7,327 nt of DNA from Anaerolineaceae bacterium UBA4799 (GTDB lineage Bacteria > Chloroflexota > Anaerolineae > Anaerolineales > Anaerolineaceae). The DNA is taken from assembly GCA_002402725.1 (NCBI GenBank), contig DHGL01000046.1, positions 1-7,327 on the forward strand, given 5' to 3'. The notes under the pieces were generated by a model. It was not told the DNA's origin. It searched no databases and saw only the letters and a program-made list of their open reading frames with translations. How positions within the stretch are numbered: the stretch's first letter is position 1; each line of letters starts with the position of its first letter. Positions 5,672 through 7,327 of this stretch are shown one piece after another. Position numbers and translations under genes: made by a program.

Positions 5672-5695
5672 GTGGGTTCTGTTCTTGAACCCACC
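5672..5695 (-). repeat. REP-like hairpin downstream of RAYT
   Basis: gtgggttc (5672-5679) and gaacccac (5687-5694) form a perfect 8-bp stem with a 7-nt loop. The CTAC flank is degenerate (ctata). It lies between the RAYT and lipoprotein genes; the rest of that 120-nt spacer shows only a short agccc/gggct hairpin at 5610-5623 and no clear promoter. Confidence 0.75.
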
Positions 5696-5729
5696 TATAA
5701 AATCATGAATGGAAAATGTGAGGACGAAA

Positions 5730-7076
5730 ATGATTAAAACCTTTATCTCGATCATTGCCCTTCTTTTACTTGTTGGCTGTGCATCTTCAGTTTCCGAACC
5801 CGCCCCGGCGAACACAAGCGCGCCGACCAATTTACCCACTAGCACTCCCACCCCTACCCCGGAGCCGACACCGACTCCCGTCCCTCTTGAGGGCAGGTTG
5901 TTCTTTGACATGAACGGCTCAGGGCTTAAGGATGAAGCAAGCTTTAACTATGATGCTGAGAGGCTCACAGATGAGAGGCAGCCACTGCAGGCGGACCTGC
6001 TTGCCGCAATTGAGGCCTATGTTGCAGGGCATCCTGAATTGATAGACGGAGATCTGATAACTCTTGAGGAGCCGGGGCTATCTGGGTATACGGTTTGCGC
6101 CAAGTCAAACTGCGTCACCACAGATGCTGAAGGTAAGTTCCAGCTTGTGGAACCAGATGTTGATAGATTCTTGAATATTTCAATAAAAGACCCAAATGCG
6201 GGAACACCTGCTCTGGAAATGAGGTATGTAAATAAGTGGAAGGGAGAAGTGACGGTTCCTGAGTACACAAAGGATGTCGATGCCAACACAATGGCATCGC
6301 TTGATATTGTTCCTGGCTGCGAGGAGGATGCTGAGGCACTGGTGTGCAAACTGGATGGAGACACACTCCAGGTCAGGGACCAGCATCTGAACGACACAAC
6401 AATTTTACCTATCTCAAAGACAGTGCAGATTGGCGAGAACCCAGAGATTGGGCTGATGCAGGGGTTCTTGACGCTGCCTTATAGTGTATTGGATGCTAAG
6501 AATTATTGGCTTAGTAATTATTATGATTTAAATACGACTCTAGGAGCTGTAAGAAATTATTTAGGCGTTAGAACTTTGATTTATGATCCAAGTCAGTCAA
6601 AAGGATTAAATGGGACGAGTGACGCACATGTCGGAATCGATTTTGAAGGACCAATTGGTCTTATTGTTACTAGTTCAATGTCTGGTTTTGTAAATGGAAT
6701 CTATAATGGGAACAGTCTAATTGTTATTACTGGACAAAAAAACACGGTAAGTTCAAAAAATACAATAGCTCCAGGTCATTTGAAAACCAGTTTACTTGAG
6801 ATAGGTGATTTTGTATATGCGGGTCAAATAATTGGCATTAACGGAATGACTAATACTTCCCATCCACATATCCATTTTGGGTTTAATACTAATCAGGAGC
6901 AATTGAATGGTGTGGATTCAGGTATTGATCCATTTATGGATTTGGTAGAAACAAATCCCCATTTTGAGATAGTTAATTCAGGTGGGAAATATGATTTATC
7001 CAAAACACTTATCGGTAGCCCGGGATATTGGACGGTGGTAAATCTCCCAATCTTTTGTATGGGCTATTCCCCTTAA
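5730..7076 (+). CDS. Lipoprotein with Thr-Pro linker, SdrD-B-like segment and C-terminal M23 peptidase domain
   Basis: A 448-residue secreted, lipid-anchored protein, probably a cell-wall (peptidoglycan or pseudopeptide cross-link) endopeptidase or a related scaffold. Residues 1-17 form a lipoprotein signal peptide ending in LLVGC with lipid-bearing C17. Residues 22-52 are a Thr/Pro-rich spacer. GRLFFDMNGSGLKDE (55-69) with GYTVCAKSNCVTTDAEGKF (119-137) resembles an SdrD B-type or carboxypeptidase-regulatory-like beta domain. Residues 295-400 match M23/LytM: H300 and D304 in HVGID, H350 in GHL, and HPHIHF with H380 and H382, so the zinc ligands (H300, D304, H382) and both catalytic histidines appear intact. 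The start at 5730 has GAGGA at 5720-5724; an ATG at 5709 adds seven residues without a good site. The DNA turns AT-rich from about 6480, near the start of the peptidase half, suggesting that part has a different origin. Confidence 0.8.
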   Translation: MIKTFISIIALLLLVGCASSVSEPAPANTSAPTNLPTSTPTPTPEPTPTPVPLEGRLFFDMNGSGLKDEASFNYDAERLTDERQPLQADLLAAIEAYVAGHPELIDGDLITLEEPGLSGYTVCAKSNCVTTDAEGKFQLVEPDVDRFLNISIKDPNAGTPALEMRYVNKWKGEVTVPEYTKDVDANTMASLDIVPGCEEDAEALVCKLDGDTLQVRDQHLNDTTILPISKTVQIGENPEIGLMQGFLTLPYSVLDAKNYWLSNYYDLNTTLGAVRNYLGVRTLIYDPSQSKGLNGTSDAHVGIDFEGPIGLIVTSSMSGFVNGIYNGNSLIVITGQKNTVSSKNTIAPGHLKTSLLEIGDFVYAGQIIGINGMTNTSHPHIHFGFNTNQEQLNGVDSGIDPFMDLVETNPHFEIVNSGGKYDLSKTLIGSPGYWTVVNLPIFCMGYSP

Positions 7077-7084
7077 TCAAGTTC

Positions 7085-7098
7085 GTAGTAAACCCACC
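7085..7098 (+). repeat. Truncated REP (GTAG plus right arm only)
   Basis: GTAG (7085-7088) is followed after two bases by aacccacc (7091-7098) with the left arm missing. aacccaccaa (7091-7100) is also perfectly complementary to ttggtgggtt (7151-7160), so it can pair over a 50-nt interior. It starts 9 nt after the lipoprotein stop. Confidence 0.6.
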
Positions 7099-7152
7099 AA
7101 TCATGACAATGTTATGTCGTCGTAGCTTAATTGATTAGGTGTTTGAATTATT

Positions 7153-7181
7153 GGTGGGTTCAAAAGTCGAACCCACCCTAC
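7153..7181 (-). repeat. REP hairpin, - orientation
   Basis: ggtgggttc (7153-7161) and gaacccacc (7169-7177) form a perfect 9-bp stem with a 7-nt loop, followed by CTAC (7178-7181), GTAG on the - strand. It has the same layout as the unit at 5029-5055. A degenerate pair, ggtggtt / tacccacc, follows at 7184-7201. Confidence 0.85.
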
Positions 7182-7222
7182 CAGGTGGTTAAATACCCAC
7201 CGAATCATTCATCAAAAAAATT

Positions 7223-7289
7223 GGTAGGTTCAACGCCTCTCGCAAAATTCGGTCGGGTGCGCTTAATTCGCGAGACGAACCCACCCTAT
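7223..7289 (-). repeat. REP unit with long structured interior, second copy
   Basis: ggtaggttc (7223-7231) and gaacccacc (7277-7285) bracket an interior that closely matches the one at 4910-4976 (about 7 differences over 72 positions by eye). The end reads CTAT in place of CTAC. Confidence 0.8.
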
Positions 7290-7300
7290 AAAAAACGCTC

Positions 7301-7324
7301 GTAGGGTGGGTTGTAAAACCCACC
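7301..7324 (+). repeat. REP hairpin, + orientation, at window end
   Basis: GTAG (7301-7304), ggtgggtt (7305-7312), loop gtaa and aacccacc (7317-7324) form a perfect 8-bp hairpin. With the - unit ending at 7289 it forms a head-to-head BIME separated by aaaaaacgctc, the same linker as at 5056-5066. The array may continue beyond the window. Confidence 0.85.
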
Positions 7325-7327
7325 ATA

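Noticed and set aside
5696..5701. TATAAA as a -10 box for the lipoprotein gene
   Set aside because: No acceptable -35 at 16-18 nt, and the hexamer is formed by the degenerate edge of a REP unit; support too weak to list.
7114..7184. tRNA-like stretch (tagcttaattgattagg resembling a D-arm, followed by a ggttc...gaacc hairpin)
   Set aside because: No acceptor stem or anticodon arm can be built, and the hairpin is a REP unit with a 9-bp stem.

Overview
This is a bacterial window of about 7.3 kb with moderate to fairly high GC. All genes I can support are on the + strand. The organism is most likely an anaerobic or facultative bacterium, with Chloroflexota/Anaerolineae as a reasonable guess. That guess rests on three things: the lipoprotein with a Thr-Pro-rich linker, the many GTAG-GGTGGGTT palindromes, and the molybdenum hydroxylase. 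No 16S or other marker gene is present, so the taxonomy is inference only.

Layout. (1) Positions 3-789 hold the 3' end of a DUF364 (putative heavy-metal chelation) gene, overlapped by 8 nt by a TrmO/TsaA-like methyltransferase gene. (2) Positions 790-909 are an AT-rich control region with a 14-nt-period direct repeat and a perfect TATAAT. (3) Positions 910-3816 encode a 968-residue molybdenum hydroxylase of the XdhD / selenium-dependent xanthine dehydrogenase / Mop type. Two [2Fe-2S] domains are fused to the molybdopterin domains and there is no FAD domain. (4) Positions 4045-4752 encode a peroxiredoxin whose peroxidatic Cys codon is TGA. A short hairpin lies at the right distance downstream to be a bacterial SECIS, so I read this as a selenoprotein. 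An intrinsic terminator follows. (5) Positions 4822-5609 hold a dense array of REP-like palindromes followed by a REP-associated tyrosine transposase (RAYT). (6) Positions 5730-7076 encode a lipoprotein with a Thr-Pro linker, an SdrD-B-like segment and a C-terminal M23 (LytM-type) peptidase domain. (7) Positions 7077-7327 are a second REP/BIME array that runs off the window.

Two themes stand out. The first is selenium and molybdenum. A Sec-type peroxiredoxin sits directly downstream of a molybdenum hydroxylase from a group that includes selenium-dependent enzymes, and a DUF364 gene is nearby. The second is a REP/RAYT system. The RAYT gene is bracketed by palindromes with the GTAG guide tetranucleotide, some paired head-to-head as BIMEs, with copies also between neighbouring genes. 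A second, different palindrome (arms acccttgaaa / tttcaagggt) occurs twice, each time just upstream of a REP.
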